64,000 bases of DNA from an uncultured Polaribacter sp. (GTDB lineage: Bacteria; Bacteroidota; Bacteroidia; Flavobacteriales; Flavobacteriaceae), in contig NZ_CANMHM010000007.1 in the NCBI RefSeq assembly GCF_947497695.1, positions 85,723 to 149,722 of the forward strand, written 5' to 3'. Position 1 is the first letter of the stretch. The number at the start of each line of letters is the position of its first letter. This document shows, piece after piece, positions 63,480-64,000 of the stretch. Made by a program: the position numbers and the translations under genes. The notes beneath the pieces were generated by a model that was given only the letters and a program-made list of their open reading frames with translations, was not told the origin of the DNA and searched no databases.

Positions 63480-63830
63480 TTACTTTTTCTTTTTCCCTTC
63501 TTCAGTAAAATTTTCTTTAAGTTCTTTTTCTGTTTTTATAATACTAGCAACTAATGATAAAACCACCAAAGCCATAGGTTGCCATGTTAATTTTACATTT
63601 AAAAAAGTAACAAATAGTAAACCTGCAAGTAAAGAAAAGCCTGTGTAAATTATAAAATTTCTGTTAAAAGTACTATTTGCAAAATCCCATATTTGTTGGT
63701 TTAGCATTGCTTTAGGAGTTCTATAACCATAAATAGTATTAATTTTTTTGGGAGGAAATTTCCAAAAAATAATACTTATTAAAAAGAGAATTCCATTTGT
63801 AGTTAAAACATAAGTTAAACCGTCATTCAT
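63480..63830 (-). CDS. SdpI-family small membrane protein
   Basis: This 116-residue product has three hydrophobic segments. It has the SdpI signature YGYRTPKAMLNQQIWDFAN around residues 34-52. In Bacillus SdpI gives immunity to the SdpC toxin, but many family members have no known toxin partner. The end is a lysine-rich tail (EEGKKKK). It is convergent with the phosphoethanolamine transferase gene with almost no gap. Confidence 0.88.
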   Translation of the reverse strand: MNDGLTYVLTTNGILFLISIIFWKFPPKKINTIYGYRTPKAMLNQQIWDFANSTFNRNFIIYTGFSLLAGLLFVTFLNVKLTWQPMALVVLSLVASIIKTEKELKENFTEEGKKKK

Positions 63831-63865
63831 AATTTATTTTTTGATTTTAATCAGTTAATTTGAAA

Positions 63866-63906
63866 CGCAAAGTTCGCAAAGTTTTTTCGCAAAGTTTACA
63901 AAGTCT
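63866..63906 (+). repeat. Short imperfect tandem repeat of CGCAAAGTT
   Basis: CGCAAAGTT occurs at 63866-63874 and 63875-63883, then TTTTCGCAAAGTT and TTTACAAAGTC. Strings of this kind are common in flavobacterial spacers. No function is evident. Confidence 0.55.
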
Positions 63907-63923
63907 ATGTAATTTTTTAGTTT

Positions 63924-64000
63924 TGAATACTGAATACTGAATACTGAATACTGAATACTGAATACTGAATACTGAATACTGAATACTGAATACTGAATAC
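63924..64000 (+). repeat. 7-bp tandem repeat (TGAATAC) x 11, cut by the window end
   Basis: Eleven perfect head-to-tail copies of TGAATAC fill 63924-64000 exactly and continue out of the window, so the true number is unknown. A 7-bp unit is not a multiple of three, so if it overlaps a gene, copy changes would shift the frame; here it lies 94 bp upstream of the SdpI gene. Confidence 0.95.

Noticed and set aside
63924..64000. CRISPR array or origin iterons at the window end
   Set aside because: The 7-bp units have no spacers and no DnaA-box likeness; this is a simple tandem repeat.

Overview
The window is chromosomal DNA of a member of the Flavobacteriaceae (phylum Bacteroidota), most like a marine Polaribacter/Tenacibaculum-type organism. 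The base composition is very AT-rich (about 30% GC by eye). Genes are not preceded by Shine-Dalgarno sequences, several upstream regions carry the Bacteroidota -7 box TAnnTTTG, and typical phylum genes are present: gldH (gliding), porZ (type IX secretion), SusC-like outer-membrane receptor architecture, and lipoproteins with the family-specific DUF2452, DUF3179, DUF4837, DUF4230 and DUF6370 domains. Genus level is inference; no rRNA is present.

Layout. 1-4.7 kb (minus): a PhoR/PhoB-like two-component pair (kinase cut by the window start), a nitrilase-family omega-amidase, a DUF3179 lipoprotein and an overlapping outer-membrane barrel. 4.8-11 kb: an AddB-like PD-(D/E)XK protein, a MATE exporter (TTG start), a crotonase-fold protein, DNA polymerase III delta'. 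11.4-17.5 kb: pgk, a Tas-like aldo/keto reductase, two small minus-strand genes, glnS, a DUF2452 protein and folB. 17.6 kb: tRNA-Cys(GCA) with a good promoter and terminator. 17.8-25.9 kb: an alpha-2-macroglobulin lipoprotein and its usual partner pbpC, separated by a 189-bp element with perfect 18-bp inverted ends. 26-32.2 kb: a small ORF behind tandem LytTR-like sites, an MBL-fold hydrolase, an S8 peptidase lipoprotein, an M1 peptidase lipoprotein, a HupE/UreJ pseudogene and a LysE exporter. 32.2-32.8 kb is a repeat-filled spacer. 32.8-41.1 kb: an asd/ferredoxin-reductase operon, a DUF3360 transporter-like protein, pflA/pflB (anaerobic pyruvate use) and divergent trhO. 41.5-51.5 kb (plus): ricT-like, gldH, PBP1A, an AMP-ligase, xth, a LysM lytic transglycosylase, DUF4837 and DUF4230 proteins. 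51.7-64 kb: a DUF1761 protein, trpS, an acyltransferase followed by a frameshifted hemolysin-III gene, a CYTH phosphatase, then porZ-recO-TonB receptor-acyltransferase-phosphoethanolamine transferase, a SdpI protein and a 7-bp tandem repeat running into the window end.

Cell-envelope functions dominate: two class A penicillin-binding proteins, a lytic transglycosylase, alpha-2-macroglobulin, porZ/gldH, and lipid-modifying acyl- and phosphoethanolamine transferases. I found no phage, CRISPR array, insertion sequence with transposase, or obvious defence island. The less ordinary content is in the spacers: several families of short palindromic dispersed repeats, some with compensatory changes in their stems, a MITE-like element that supplies the upstream sequence of pbpC, a putative LytTR-regulated microprotein, and two decaying genes (HupE/UreJ and hemolysin III).
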